Source: Erysipelotrichaceae bacterium (lineage in GTDB: Bacteria; Bacillota_I; Bacilli_A; Erysipelotrichales; Erysipelotrichaceae). From it: a stretch of 15,781 nt of DNA. Position 1 is the first letter of the stretch; each line of letters opens with the position of its first letter. The translations under genes were made by a program, and so were the position numbers. This document shows, piece after piece, positions 6,428 through 14,564 of the stretch. The notes below the pieces were generated by a model. It was not told where the DNA came from. It worked only from the letters and a program-made list of their open reading frames with translations, and did not search any database. Location: contig CAAGJS010000278.1 in the NCBI GenBank assembly GCA_900770275.1, positions 1-15,781 of the forward strand. Reading direction: 5' to 3'.

Positions 6428-8008
6428 ATGATAATGGAAAAGGAACTGGAGAAAACCATCATGAACGGCAGTGCGGCTCAGTCTGTCTATTTGTTCAAGG
6501 CATCTTACCATTGTGTCCGGAAGAATTCGAAAGAAATCTATAAAGGTTTTGGCTTCCATCATCTTTCCGATGCGACGCAGTATTACGTGCATCCAAACAA
6601 TCAGTCATATAAGGGAACGACTTCGCTGTGTCAGCCGATCGGTGAAGCTGTCATTCTCTTTACATCCATGATGCAGGCGGCGGCGCAGGGAAAGCCATTC
6701 GGGGATTACTGGTGCGATGAAAACCGGAAACTGTTCCGTCTGCAGTTTCGGGTACCGAAGGACTATCACGATAACGATGTCATTGATCCGAATATTGCCT
6801 CCTATAAGGCTGAATATCAGAACAGCAGAATCACGGTCGCAGCCTATGACATCAACGGACGCTGGATCGAAGGCAGTGTCGAGCATCTTGAGGAACAGAA
6901 CAAGATATTACCGATGTTCATGGTACTGCTGGCGGCGGAGATGGAAACCAACACCGACTTCCGCTCCCTGATGGATGGCTTTGCGGAAAACCCCGAGGCG
7001 GATACCTTCGTCAATGTTCACGAAGACTTCTATCAGAACCATAAGAATGACCAGTATGAGATTGCATGCATGGATCTGGCCGACTTTGATACCGAAGGTC
7101 TCCATTCTTATGTCGCAAGCACCGCTGTCATTCAGGAAAACAAGGACGAGGCAAAGAAGGAAGAAAAGACAGAGATCATTACTTTCCCGTCTGATGCCTT
7201 TAGCGAGGAACAGAAGAAGCTCATTCCCTATCTTGGAAAAGAATTCGTTCTTCCTTCGAATCTTGCCAGTGTGTGCAGTGCGGTTGCGGCTGGGGACATG
7301 CTCGCAGTGCTGCTGCACGGGCCGGCAGGTACAGGCAAGACGATCTCATGCAAGCTGATCTGCCAGAGCATCGGTCTTCCGATCATGGAGACGATCAACT
7401 GTACCGAAAACCTTGATGAGTTCGTTCTTGGCAAATACATTCCACAGGACAGTCAGATCATCTTCAGGGAGTCGTATGTGACGAAGGCGATCCGTGAGGG
7501 CGGGGCCGTTGTCTTTGAGGAGATCAACTTCGCGAAGCCCCAGCATCTTGCCTTTCTTAACTCTCTGCTCGATGACAATGGCTTCGTACGGCTCGATGAC
7601 GGTGAGACAGTACGTCGCAATCCCAACTTCCGCTTCTTTGCGACGATGAATGTCGGTTACTTCGGGACGAAGGAACTGAACCAGGCACTGTACAACCGCT
7701 TCAACGGAATTGTTGAAGTGGCTGAACTGAGCGATGACGCCATCCGCCGCATGTTAGTGACACGTGTACCGGAGTGTACACCCGTTGTAAACAAGATGAT
7801 CAGCGTCTATCACAAGCTCAAGAAGAAGATTGAAAAAGAAGAACTCGATGTTGTCATATCGCCGCGTAACCTCGAAAACTGGGCAAGGCTGGCCAAGTAT
7901 GACGGCTATATCAAGGCGGCGGAAGATACGCTGATTCCGATTGCCAAGTGTGACCGCAACCTCGAGGATACGATCCGCGGGATCCTGATGCTGTACAGAT
8001 GGGAATGA
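6428..8008 (+). CDS. MoxR-type AAA+ ATPase (AAA_5) with unique N-terminal region
   Basis: The C-terminal half (about 265-526) is an AAA+ module of the MoxR/AAA_5 class. It shows Walker A GPAGTGKT (298-305), Walker B AVVFEE (360-365), sensor 1 FFATMNVGY with Asn408, the arginine-finger segment ALYNRF (Arg424) and sensor 2 SPRNLENWA (Arg480). Residues 1 to about 250 match nothing I recognise; a charged lysine/glutamate-rich linker (about 236-250) joins the halves. No signal peptide or membrane segment is seen. MoxR ATPases work with VWA-domain partners to remodel or activate target proteins (RavA-ViaA, NorQ-NorD, CbbQ-CbbO), and a VWA gene closes this operon. The start is uncertain: ATG 6428, ATG 6434 or ATG 6461 are all in frame, and only 6461 has a good site (GGAG nine bases upstream). 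I give the longest form. Confidence 0.88.
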   Translation: MIMEKELEKTIMNGSAAQSVYLFKASYHCVRKNSKEIYKGFGFHHLSDATQYYVHPNNQSYKGTTSLCQPIGEAVILFTSMMQAAAQGKPFGDYWCDENRKLFRLQFRVPKDYHDNDVIDPNIASYKAEYQNSRITVAAYDINGRWIEGSVEHLEEQNKILPMFMVLLAAEMETNTDFRSLMDGFAENPEADTFVNVHEDFYQNHKNDQYEIACMDLADFDTEGLHSYVASTAVIQENKDEAKKEEKTEIITFPSDAFSEEQKKLIPYLGKEFVLPSNLASVCSAVAAGDMLAVLLHGPAGTGKTISCKLICQSIGLPIMETINCTENLDEFVLGKYIPQDSQIIFRESYVTKAIREGGAVVFEEINFAKPQHLAFLNSLLDDNGFVRLDDGETVRRNPNFRFFATMNVGYFGTKELNQALYNRFNGIVEVAELSDDAIRRMLVTRVPECTPVVNKMISVYHKLKKKIEKEELDVVISPRNLENWARLAKYDGYIKAAEDTLIPIAKCDRNLEDTIRGILMLYRWE

Positions 8009-8037
8009 AGAGATGAGACAGGAAAGGAGATAATACA

Positions 8038-8775
8038 ATGGCTGAAGAGAATATTTCATTGCGTGAACTGATTCAGAAAGCAGATGCCGGAGACCTTGAT
8101 GCGATGTTCCAGGTGGGTCACTATCTGTTCTTTGAAGACTATGACCCAAGCATTGATCCGGCCTGGTTTCAGCGCGGCCTCGACTATCTGAAGAAGGCAA
8201 GTGAAGCCGGTAATACGGATGCGATGATCGATTGTGGCGCCGTCTACTACAACGGCTATTTCGTGAAGCAGGACTTCGATACTGCCGTCTACTGGTATAA
8301 GAAAGCGGCCGACGCAGGAAACGTACAGGCCATCTCCAACATGGGCTACATGTACTACTATGGCCGCGGACCATTGAAGATCGATTACGAAAAGGCGTAC
8401 ATATACTTCACCAAGGCGGCGATGCTTGGGGATGATGTGGCCTGGTATAAGGTCGGCGACTTCTATCTGAAGGGCATCTATGTGTCAAAGGATCCAACAG
8501 CTGCCTTCAGCTTCTATCTCAGGTGCCGTGACATTCTGGAAGATGAGGGCAGACCTCTCTATGGCTGGCCCGATGTGTGCAGCCGCCTCGGCACATGTCT
8601 TCATCGTGGTTTGGGCACAGAAAAAAATTTGATGGATGCCCGCACATATCTGCAGATGGCAGTCACAGGCTTCAAACAGCGCAAGGAAGACGGAGACAGA
8701 TTTACGGATAACGTTCTTGCCCGTGCAAGTGAAGAACTGGAGAAGGTAGAGAAAGAGATGGCGGCGGATGCCTGA
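8038..8775 (+). CDS. Sel1-repeat protein, type A (first copy)
   Basis: This 245-residue protein is made almost entirely of Sel1-like helical repeats (TPR-related, about 36-40 residues each), for example AMIDCGAVYYNGYFVKQD with YWYKKAADAGN, followed by AISNMGYMYYYGRG with IYFTKAAMLGD. I count four to five units. Such repeats form a superhelical scaffold for protein-protein contacts and have no catalytic role. The N-terminus (ISLRELIQKADAGDLDAM) is shared with the 9432-10190 protein and the second half of the 10252-11610 protein, which defines the A type. No signal peptide is visible, so it should be cytoplasmic, unlike many secreted Sel1 proteins. AAGGAG eight bases before the ATG is a strong ribosome site. 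The gene lies 29 bases after the AAA+ ATPase stop and overlaps the next gene by eight bases. An adaptor or regulator role for the ATPase/VWA pair is inferred. Confidence 0.85.
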   Translation: MAEENISLRELIQKADAGDLDAMFQVGHYLFFEDYDPSIDPAWFQRGLDYLKKASEAGNTDAMIDCGAVYYNGYFVKQDFDTAVYWYKKAADAGNVQAISNMGYMYYYGRGPLKIDYEKAYIYFTKAAMLGDDVAWYKVGDFYLKGIYVSKDPTAAFSFYLRCRDILEDEGRPLYGWPDVCSRLGTCLHRGLGTEKNLMDARTYLQMAVTGFKQRKEDGDRFTDNVLARASEELEKVEKEMAADA

Positions 8776-9445
8776 AACCAGCAGCGAAGAAAAAGAGTGG
8801 AAGAAGTTCCTTGATTTCCTTTCAGAGCGGGATGAAGATGCGCAGACGAATCAGGACCTTGCCAGCATTCTGAAATTTTTCCGGACGGAAGATCGTCATT
8901 TTCCGTGTGGAGAGAACAGGCGTGAACTTTTTCGCCTGGAGCTTCTGGCCAGATACAACGATGTCTGGGCAATTGAGGCACTTTATACAATCTATAAAAA
9001 CGGATGGTTTGTAAAAAAGAGTTTCCTGGAATACCTGCGGTGGCTTATGCGAGGGGCAGATCATGGCATTGTGTCCGCAATGATTGAACTTGCCGAACTT
9101 CTGGCGAAAGGAAATGAGTGCTGTCCTAAGAATGTGCGGCGATCCTATGTTTACTTTTCCAAGGCTGCGATATTGCTGGATCCATACGCATTCTGCCGTA
9201 CCGGTGACTTTTATCGTGATGGTCTCTATGTCACGGAAGATCCGAAAACAGCCTTCACCCTTTATCGATATGCGGAGGACAGGAGTGAGGTGATATCCTG
9301 CTGTGACGATGTAAAAAAGGAAATTTATCAGCGGCTTGCGGAGTGCTGTCAGAAGGGAATTGGAACACCCTGTGACATGGATCAGGCAGGACATTATCGA
9401 AACATGCTTGTAAAGAAAGAACGGAAATCTGATGAAAGGCAATGA
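8768..9445 (+). CDS. Sel1-like repeat protein, type B (stand-alone copy)
   Basis: The protein has 225 residues. Residues 1 to about 60 form a charged helical segment (EEKEWKKFLDFLSERDEDA) followed by degenerate Sel1-like repeats: AIEALYTIYKNGWFVKKS, AMIELAELLAKGN, and SYVYFSKAAILLDPYAFCRTGDFYRDGLYVTEDP. It aligns along almost its whole length with the first half of the fused gene at 10252 (MPETSSEEKEWKKFL against MTEIRDEEKAWEKFL, and the identical DGLYVTEDP), which confirms the start codon. It carries several cysteines (NECCPKN, ECCQKGIGTPCD); most are missing from the paralog. It has no export signal. ATG 8768 overlaps the previous stop by eight bases with only a weak ribosome site, so translation is likely coupled. 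Function beyond binding is unknown. Confidence 0.8.
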   Translation: MPETSSEEKEWKKFLDFLSERDEDAQTNQDLASILKFFRTEDRHFPCGENRRELFRLELLARYNDVWAIEALYTIYKNGWFVKKSFLEYLRWLMRGADHGIVSAMIELAELLAKGNECCPKNVRRSYVYFSKAAILLDPYAFCRTGDFYRDGLYVTEDPKTAFTLYRYAEDRSEVISCCDDVKKEIYQRLAECCQKGIGTPCDMDQAGHYRNMLVKKERKSDERQ

Positions 9446-10190
9446 TAATGAGATCTCGCTTTCGCTTGTTCAGAAAGCGGAACAGGGCGATATTGAATCC
9501 ATGATTCAGGTAGCTGATTACATCTTTCTGAATGATTTTTATGAAGAAAAAGATCCGGAGCTGGTAGAGCGCGGCCTGCAGTATTACCAGAAAGCGATTC
9601 AGGCTGGCAGCCTGCACGCGATGGTCAACTGCGCTCTTGTATATCGCTTCAGCAACAGTGTTAAGAGGGATACCCTAAAAGCATTTCGTCTTCTTCGGCT
9701 TGCGGCAGAACAGGGAGACCCGTGTGCGTGCTTCTCTTTAGGGCAGATATACCTTGATGGTGAAGGCGAAATTCCGGCAGATCTGGAACAGGCATATGTC
9801 TGGTTTTCCAAAGCCGCAATGGCGGGAAATATGAAGGCATATATTGCGCTCAGCGATATGTTCAAGCGTGGGGACTATGTCCATTACGATCTGGAGACGT
9901 CAGATAAACTTCTGGAGATCGCTATTCTTGTCATTGATTCTGATGAGAGCCCTGTCGATTATGCGGACGCATGTTATAGGTATGCAGAAAATCTGTATCA
10001 TGGCTTTGGATGTAAAGAAGATATCGAGCTGGCAAAGCAATATTACCAGCAGGCCACCAGCAATTATCGGGCGGCACGCGAAGCAGGTTTCAATATTGAA
10101 TACTATGATGAAGCGATGAGGGATATTGAATACCAGCTTGAACTGATTGACGAAAAGCTGAAAGACAAAGCGGAAGATGATCGCTCATGA
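9432..10190 (+). CDS. Sel1-repeat protein, type A (second copy)
   Basis: A 252-residue protein built of Sel1-like repeats, paralogous to the 8038 gene and closest to the second half of the fused 10252 gene. Shared blocks include ISLSLVQKAEQGD near the N-terminus, GLQYYQKAIQAG, HAMVNCALVY, GEIPADLEQAYVWFSKAAMAGN and the C-terminal YYDEAMRDIE. Sel1 repeats give a curved binding surface; no catalytic motif, signal peptide or membrane segment is present. The ATG lies 14 bases inside the end of the upstream gene, with GGAAA about seven bases before it, so translation is probably coupled. The C-terminus is rich in Lys, Glu and Asp. A gap of 61 bases separates it from the next gene. It may bind the AAA+ ATPase, its VWA partner or a substrate; the sequence does not say which. 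Confidence 0.82.
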   Translation: MKGNDNEISLSLVQKAEQGDIESMIQVADYIFLNDFYEEKDPELVERGLQYYQKAIQAGSLHAMVNCALVYRFSNSVKRDTLKAFRLLRLAAEQGDPCACFSLGQIYLDGEGEIPADLEQAYVWFSKAAMAGNMKAYIALSDMFKRGDYVHYDLETSDKLLEIAILVIDSDESPVDYADACYRYAENLYHGFGCKEDIELAKQYYQQATSNYRAAREAGFNIEYYDEAMRDIEYQLELIDEKLKDKAEDDRS

Positions 10191-10251
10191 AGTAAGATCA
10201 CCTGAATGAATTCAGTTGGATGTAACCACTGCCGGGAGGATTTTGCAACAG

Positions 10252-11610
10252 ATGACAGAAATCAGAGATGAAGAAAAGGCCTGGGAGAAGTTTCTGACCC
10301 TTGTATCTGAGCAGGATGACAGTGCCAAAGAAGATCCGGACCTGGCTGAAATCCTTGATCTGCTTCGGACACATGATCGTCGGAAGCGGGGAAAAAGTCA
10401 TAATCTGATGGTTATGAACCTTTTGCTGTATGTCATGAAGGGCAGTACGTGGGCAATGGAGGTTCTTTCCAGTCTCTACCGGTATGGATGGTTTATTGAG
10501 CAGAATAGTCAGAAATCCATGGAGATGCTTCAGAAGGCAGCGGATCATGACGATGTGAAGGCGATGATTGAGTATGGGGACATGCTCGCAGAGGGGACGG
10601 CTGGCTGCGCAAAGGATCTGCGCGGGGCCTATGTCTATTACGCCAAGGCGGCGATGCTGGTGGATCCGCATGCGATGTATCGCGCAGGTGATTTCTTTCG
10701 TGATGGTCTCTATGTGACAGAGGATCCCAGTGCTGCCTATTCTCTCTATACCATTGCGGAAGAGCTGATTGAAGAACACCCCGATTCAGAAGAGGTGGAA
10801 GAGGCGATTCATCAGCGCCTTGCCCAATGTAAGGAAATGGGAATCAGTGGGCCGGCTGCGCTGAAGCCGAATGAGAAGTTCTCTCCGTCCCTGATTCGCA
10901 AAGCGGAAAAAGGCGACGTTGACGCCATGGTTTCGGCGGCTGATTTCATATTCTTCACGGATCGCAGCGATGTGGATCCGGAACTGATGGAGAAAGGTCT
11001 GCGTTACTATCAGAAGGCGATTCAGGCCGGAAATACGCATGCGATGGTCAACTGCGGGCTCGTATATATGACCGGTATTGGCGTAGCCAGGAACGCGAAG
11101 AAGGCTGCTCAGCTGTTTCATCTGGCCGGGCAGGAAGGAAATGTGATAGCGGCAGAATATCTTGGCAATGTGTATCTGTATGGCGAAGATGAAATACCTG
11201 CGGATAAGGAACAGGCCTATCTCTGGTATTCGAAAGCCGCCATGCTTGGGAATGCCGGTGCTTATATTGCCTGCAGCGACATGTTTCACTACGGTTGGTT
11301 TGTTCATCGGGACTACGAAGCGTCATTTGAGCTTCTGCATATCACGCTGAACTTTCTCAATCCGCGTACACAGCCGAAGTTATTGGCGGATACGTGCTAT
11401 CGGCTTGGCAAAAAGCTGGAATACGGAGTCGGCTGCGTTAAGGATCTGAAGCAGGCAAAGGAATGTCTTCTGGCGGCACAGGAATACTATGAGATCGCTT
11501 ATCAGTCAGAACCCAGGACTGCCTATTATGACCACGCGATGCGGGATATTGAAAAAGAACTCGAAGCGATCGCTGCTGCCCCGCAGGAAGAACAGAGTGA
11601 GAAGAAATGA
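10252..11610 (+). CDS. Fused type B + type A Sel1-repeat protein
   Basis: The 452-residue protein is a head-to-tail fusion of the two Sel1 types encoded just upstream. Residues 1 to about 200 align with the 8768 protein (DEEKAWEKFL, YGWFIEQNS, AYVYYAKAAMLVDPHAM, DGLYVTEDP). Residues from about 210 align with the 9432 protein (FSPSLIRKAEKGD, LRYYQKAIQAGNTHAMVNC, GEDEIPADKEQAYLWYSKAAMLGN, YYDHAMRDIE). A short linker (GISGPAALKPNEK) replaces the C-terminal tail of type B. I chose ATG 10252 because it aligns with the type B start and has GGGAGGA 11 bases upstream; an upstream TTG at 10216 gives 12 more residues without support. It overlaps the VWA gene by ATGA, so the fused protein and the VWA protein are probably made in coupled fashion. 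It is likely cytoplasmic. Confidence 0.83.
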   Translation: MTEIRDEEKAWEKFLTLVSEQDDSAKEDPDLAEILDLLRTHDRRKRGKSHNLMVMNLLLYVMKGSTWAMEVLSSLYRYGWFIEQNSQKSMEMLQKAADHDDVKAMIEYGDMLAEGTAGCAKDLRGAYVYYAKAAMLVDPHAMYRAGDFFRDGLYVTEDPSAAYSLYTIAEELIEEHPDSEEVEEAIHQRLAQCKEMGISGPAALKPNEKFSPSLIRKAEKGDVDAMVSAADFIFFTDRSDVDPELMEKGLRYYQKAIQAGNTHAMVNCGLVYMTGIGVARNAKKAAQLFHLAGQEGNVIAAEYLGNVYLYGEDEIPADKEQAYLWYSKAAMLGNAGAYIACSDMFHYGWFVHRDYEASFELLHITLNFLNPRTQPKLLADTCYRLGKKLEYGVGCVKDLKQAKECLLAAQEYYEIAYQSEPRTAYYDHAMRDIEKELEAIAAAPQEEQSEKK

Positions 11611-13505
11611 ACACCGATGATGCCAAACAGGTGCTGAAGGAATTTCAGTGCGACTATAACCGCAGCCTCGAGGAGACGTTTGCGCAGACCTTTGCGGAAG
11701 ATGAACTGGTTCGTCTGTTCTTCATCAATGAGAACCAGGCTTTTACCGATGGCCGCAACATTGTTGTGGACCCGGCACAGGATGGCCTTTACTGCGATAC
11801 GAAGGCACTGGAACAGACGGCAGAATATCTTGAATGGCCCGGGTGTGTTCTGGAAGATACCTGGAATGCGCTGCGCATCATTACGCGGGCGCAGACCATT
11901 CATGAATGTCTGCATCTTCTGTACACGGAATTTCCCAACCCTGTCCTGAAGGATCCCCGGTGCACTACCCGGATCCGCAGGAAGGTCATGGCCTCGATCA
12001 GTAATATCATTGAAGATGCCTATATCGAAGCTGCAGGCAGCTCGGTCTATGACAATACGGCATTCTATCTTCAGTTTGGACGGGTATCGCATCTGTTTCT
12101 TTCACATGAATCCGAAGGTACGACGCAGCGCATGTTTTCGATGAAGAAGGAAGAGATGTCAGATGAGCTGTACCTTAAGATCAATACGCTGATTTCGTAT
12201 CTCGATTATATGGCTGCCTTTCTGCTGTATCCGATGCTGGTGCTCGATGCGCCAGAGGAAACAATTGCGCCTTACGTTGAACAGACGAAGCCGTTATATA
12301 CTGCCGGATCGATGGCTCCTTCGCCTGCAGAACGCTATGACTACAGCGGGCAGATCTTCAGTATCATTGAACCCTTGATTCCAAAGCTCAGCGAGGAAGA
12401 AGAAAAGGAAACAGAGATAGTTATCAATAAGGAAATGGGCCGGATCCTTGGCAAAGAAAAGACCCATGATCCTTCTGCCGGCACATTGCAGTCAGCGCCC
12501 CGCAAGGGAAGGACGCAGGCCGTGAACCGGCGCCTCTTTGATGAAGATGGCGAGGATAAGAAAAAGAACGCCGCTCAGCTTCTCGCTGCTGTGAAGCAGT
12601 TTGAAAAAGAAAAGAACGGCATGAACATCGTCAATATTCCGGATCAGATCATTACACATCAGGGCACGGAATATGACTGCTCCGTCATTCATAAGAACAT
12701 TCAGATCAAAGAGAAACATCCGAAGATCGATTTTGATATGCGCAAAGCATATCAGAATATCTATGATCGCTATCAGCTGAACATTCGTTCCTATTCTTCG
12801 CGTCTTGTACAGATCCTGAAGGCACGGGTCGCATCGCGTGATGAAAAGTACGCCTTCGGCAATGGCATCACTTCGAGCCGCCTGAGTGATCCGCATAAGC
12901 GCTACTGGTATCGCTATATTGATGGCATCGATGTGCCGGATATGGCGATTCTTCTGTTGGTGGACGGGTCCGGTTCGATGCATGGTGAACGCTGTGAGTC
13001 AGCGATGAAGTCGTGTGTCATTCTCCATGAAGTGCTGAAACGTACAGGCATCGAACACGCAATTGTTGAGCATCGGGCTGCGTTTGATGAACCTGCCATG
13101 GAGGCCAATGTTCTGTTTGATTTCAACGGCCGCCCCGATGAGAAATACAACCTGATGCACATATCTGCCAATGGTGAAAACCGTGATGCGCTGGCCTTGT
13201 TCTGGGCGGAGAAATATCTGAATCAGAAGGCGCAGGCCGAACGAAAACTGATCATCGTACTTTCCGATGGTCTTCCCAATCATGACTATGACGATTACAG
13301 GCCGCCGGTATCCACCAAGGATACGGCCAATGCAGTACGGAAGATTACCCGCAGAGGAACGAACATCATTGCCGTTGCCCTCGATGATTCCGACGATGCG
13401 GAAACCTACGATGATCTTCAGGAAATCTATCCGAATCTGGTTGACTGCGTCGATCTTGAGAAGCTGACTGGTCAGATCCTGAACATCATCGCAAGGCTGC
13501 TGTAA
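11607..13505 (+). CDS. VWA-domain protein with HExxH metallopeptidase-like N-terminal part
   Basis: The 632-residue protein has two recognisable parts. Near the N-terminus TIHECLH (97-103) is an HExxH zinc-binding motif (His99, Glu100, His103). About 30 residues on, NIIEDAYIE (133-141) resembles the NxxED segment supplying the third ligand in VWA-like metallopeptidases. The middle (about 262-340) is charged and probably flexible. The C-terminal part (about 445-632) is a CobT-like VWA domain with MIDAS motif VDGSGSM (452-458), NRDALAL (525-531) and LSDGLPNHD (552-560). MoxR ATPases pair with VWA proteins, and this gene closes the operon whose first gene is a MoxR ATPase, so the two probably work together. 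The start overlaps the previous stop (ATGA). There is no signal peptide. CobT of cobaltochelatase shares the VWA domain, but no other cobaltochelatase gene is seen. Peptidase activity is inferred from the motif only. Confidence 0.87.
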   Translation: MNTDDAKQVLKEFQCDYNRSLEETFAQTFAEDELVRLFFINENQAFTDGRNIVVDPAQDGLYCDTKALEQTAEYLEWPGCVLEDTWNALRIITRAQTIHECLHLLYTEFPNPVLKDPRCTTRIRRKVMASISNIIEDAYIEAAGSSVYDNTAFYLQFGRVSHLFLSHESEGTTQRMFSMKKEEMSDELYLKINTLISYLDYMAAFLLYPMLVLDAPEETIAPYVEQTKPLYTAGSMAPSPAERYDYSGQIFSIIEPLIPKLSEEEEKETEIVINKEMGRILGKEKTHDPSAGTLQSAPRKGRTQAVNRRLFDEDGEDKKKNAAQLLAAVKQFEKEKNGMNIVNIPDQIITHQGTEYDCSVIHKNIQIKEKHPKIDFDMRKAYQNIYDRYQLNIRSYSSRLVQILKARVASRDEKYAFGNGITSSRLSDPHKRYWYRYIDGIDVPDMAILLLVDGSGSMHGERCESAMKSCVILHEVLKRTGIEHAIVEHRAAFDEPAMEANVLFDFNGRPDEKYNLMHISANGENRDALALFWAEKYLNQKAQAERKLIIVLSDGLPNHDYDDYRPPVSTKDTANAVRKITRRGTNIIAVALDDSDDAETYDDLQEIYPNLVDCVDLEKLTGQILNIIARLL

Positions 13506-13520
13506 CAGAAACTGTCGATA

Positions 13521-13937
13521 TTACTTCTTATCTGCGGCACTCTTCAACGCATTCAGCAGAAGAAGGATGCCAATGCTCAGGATGATGTGGCCGATGCCTG
13601 CGATGCCGGAGATGGCCGCATCCGCGCCTGTGGAAAGTGCAGTTCCCTTCACCTGTGTGATGCCACGTACAAGCATCATTACTACGGTTAACGGAAGACC
13701 AATGTTATAGAGCCTTAGAAACCAATGAAAGCTCTTTTCCTTTTCCAGATCCAGCCGCTGTGCAAACAGGGCAACCACCAGGAACATCATCATGCCTAAC
13801 ATGAACAGATGGGCATGGACCTTTCCCAGCATCGTGACTCCCGTAAAACCGTTCCACTTGGTAAATTCGCGGTAGAATACGCCGCCTGCCATTGCGGCGA
13901 TCGCATAGTACATCGCAATATTGAGATATTTCTTCAT
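13521..13937 (-). CDS. DUF2871 family membrane protein
   Basis: This 138-residue protein is strongly hydrophobic, with about four membrane segments (roughly 8-24, 42-60, 74-92 and 106-128) and a lysine-rich C-terminus. The N-terminal pattern YAIAAMAGGVFYREFTKWNG followed by GKVHAHLFMLGMMMF matches the DUF2871 family as I recall it. The conserved FYREFTK and HxHLF segments, with histidines at the membrane edge, are of unknown role. Function is not known. Its ATG overlaps the stop of the TetR-type gene (ATGA), with AAGGAG seven bases upstream, so the regulator and this protein are co-expressed. It may be the regulator's target. Its end lies 15 bases from the end of the convergent VWA gene, and no terminator is visible between them. 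Confidence 0.82.
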   Translation of the reverse strand: MKKYLNIAMYYAIAAMAGGVFYREFTKWNGFTGVTMLGKVHAHLFMLGMMMFLVVALFAQRLDLEKEKSFHWFLRLYNIGLPLTVVMMLVRGITQVKGTALSTGADAAISGIAGIGHIILSIGILLLLNALKSAADKK

Positions 13938-14518
13938 TTCATTTCTCCTTTTTGTCTTTTTTCATACAGTGAGCGTCGGATCATCTCCACCAGCACATCA
14001 CAGTCCCCATGTCCCCGCATCAAAAGTGCAGTCATGCTTTCAAGGACATAGCGCAGAAAGCTATCCATCGTAAACGTTGCGTCAAACGCATCCGTTCGTA
14101 CCGCTCGATCATTGGTAAGAACTTCGCGGAACGAATTCAGGATGCGATCCATATAGCGGTTCATCGTTTCTTTCGCTTCGCTGCGGCCATCTTCGGAAAC
14201 ACTGACGGAGTGGATCGTAAAGAAATTGGGATACTTCTGAATGCCCTTATAAAGTCTTCCATAACAATTGCGGACATATTCCGCAAAGGAAGAACTTTCC
14301 TGCACAGAATCATCGAGACAGAAGAGCTCGGACCACACGCTTTCAATCGTCGCAATGACCAGCGCATTCTTTGAAGGAAAATGGTAGTAAAGGGAGCCGA
14401 GTGCTGTTCCACATTCTTCCGCTACTGTGCGCATGTTCAAAGCTTCCAGCCCCTGACGCTGAATAATGGAGCGGCAGTGCCGCAGTATTTCTTCCTTTGA
14501 CGCTGCGTGTGCTGGCAT
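13934..14518 (-). CDS. TetR/AcrR-family transcriptional regulator
   Basis: A 194-residue protein, the usual size for TetR regulators. The N-terminal helix-turn-helix is clear: ALNMRTVAEECGTALGSLYYHF (about 26-47), followed by SKNALVIATIE, the start of the ligand-binding helices. Such proteins usually repress their own operon until a small molecule binds. I chose ATG 14518 because AAAGGA lies six bases upstream and the family N-terminus starts there; a longer frame from 14596 would run through the promoter and operator region. The gene is first in an operon with the DUF2871 membrane protein and overlaps it by four bases. The ligand cannot be inferred. Palindromes upstream suggest autoregulation. 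Confidence 0.88.
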   Translation of the reverse strand: MPAHAASKEEILRHCRSIIQRQGLEALNMRTVAEECGTALGSLYYHFPSKNALVIATIESVWSELFCLDDSVQESSSFAEYVRNCYGRLYKGIQKYPNFFTIHSVSVSEDGRSEAKETMNRYMDRILNSFREVLTNDRAVRTDAFDATFTMDSFLRYVLESMTALLMRGHGDCDVLVEMIRRSLYEKRQKGEMK

Positions 14519-14529
14519 GAATAATCCTT

Positions 14530-14564
14530 TTCGAACAATGTTCAAATAAAGTCTAACATTGTCG
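14530..14564 (-). promoter_or_regulatory. Candidate TetR operators upstream of the TetR-DUF2871 operon
   Basis: GAACAATGTTC at 14533-14543 is a perfect palindrome around a central base and extends to TTCGAACAATGTTCAAA with purine/pyrimidine wobble. A second, imperfect copy (AACATTGT at 14555-14562) is centred about 20-21 bases away, two helical turns. Both lie around or just after the -10 region, where binding would block transcription. Confidence 0.6.

Noticed and set aside
7754..9442. Long minus-strand open frames (7754-8374 and 8822-9442) opposite the ATPase and Sel1 genes
   Set aside because: They overlap strongly supported plus-strand genes and show no domain; their length follows from codon bias of the real genes.
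10203..10216. A hairpin (CTGAA TGAA TTCAG) in the gap before the fused Sel1 gene as a terminator
   Set aside because: The stem is only five pairs, AT-rich and lacks a following T run; the operon is more likely continuous.
11607..13505. The ATPase/VWA pair as CobS/CobT of cobaltochelatase
   Set aside because: No CobN or cobalamin-synthesis gene is present, the N-terminal parts differ, and Sel1 genes have no place in that enzyme.
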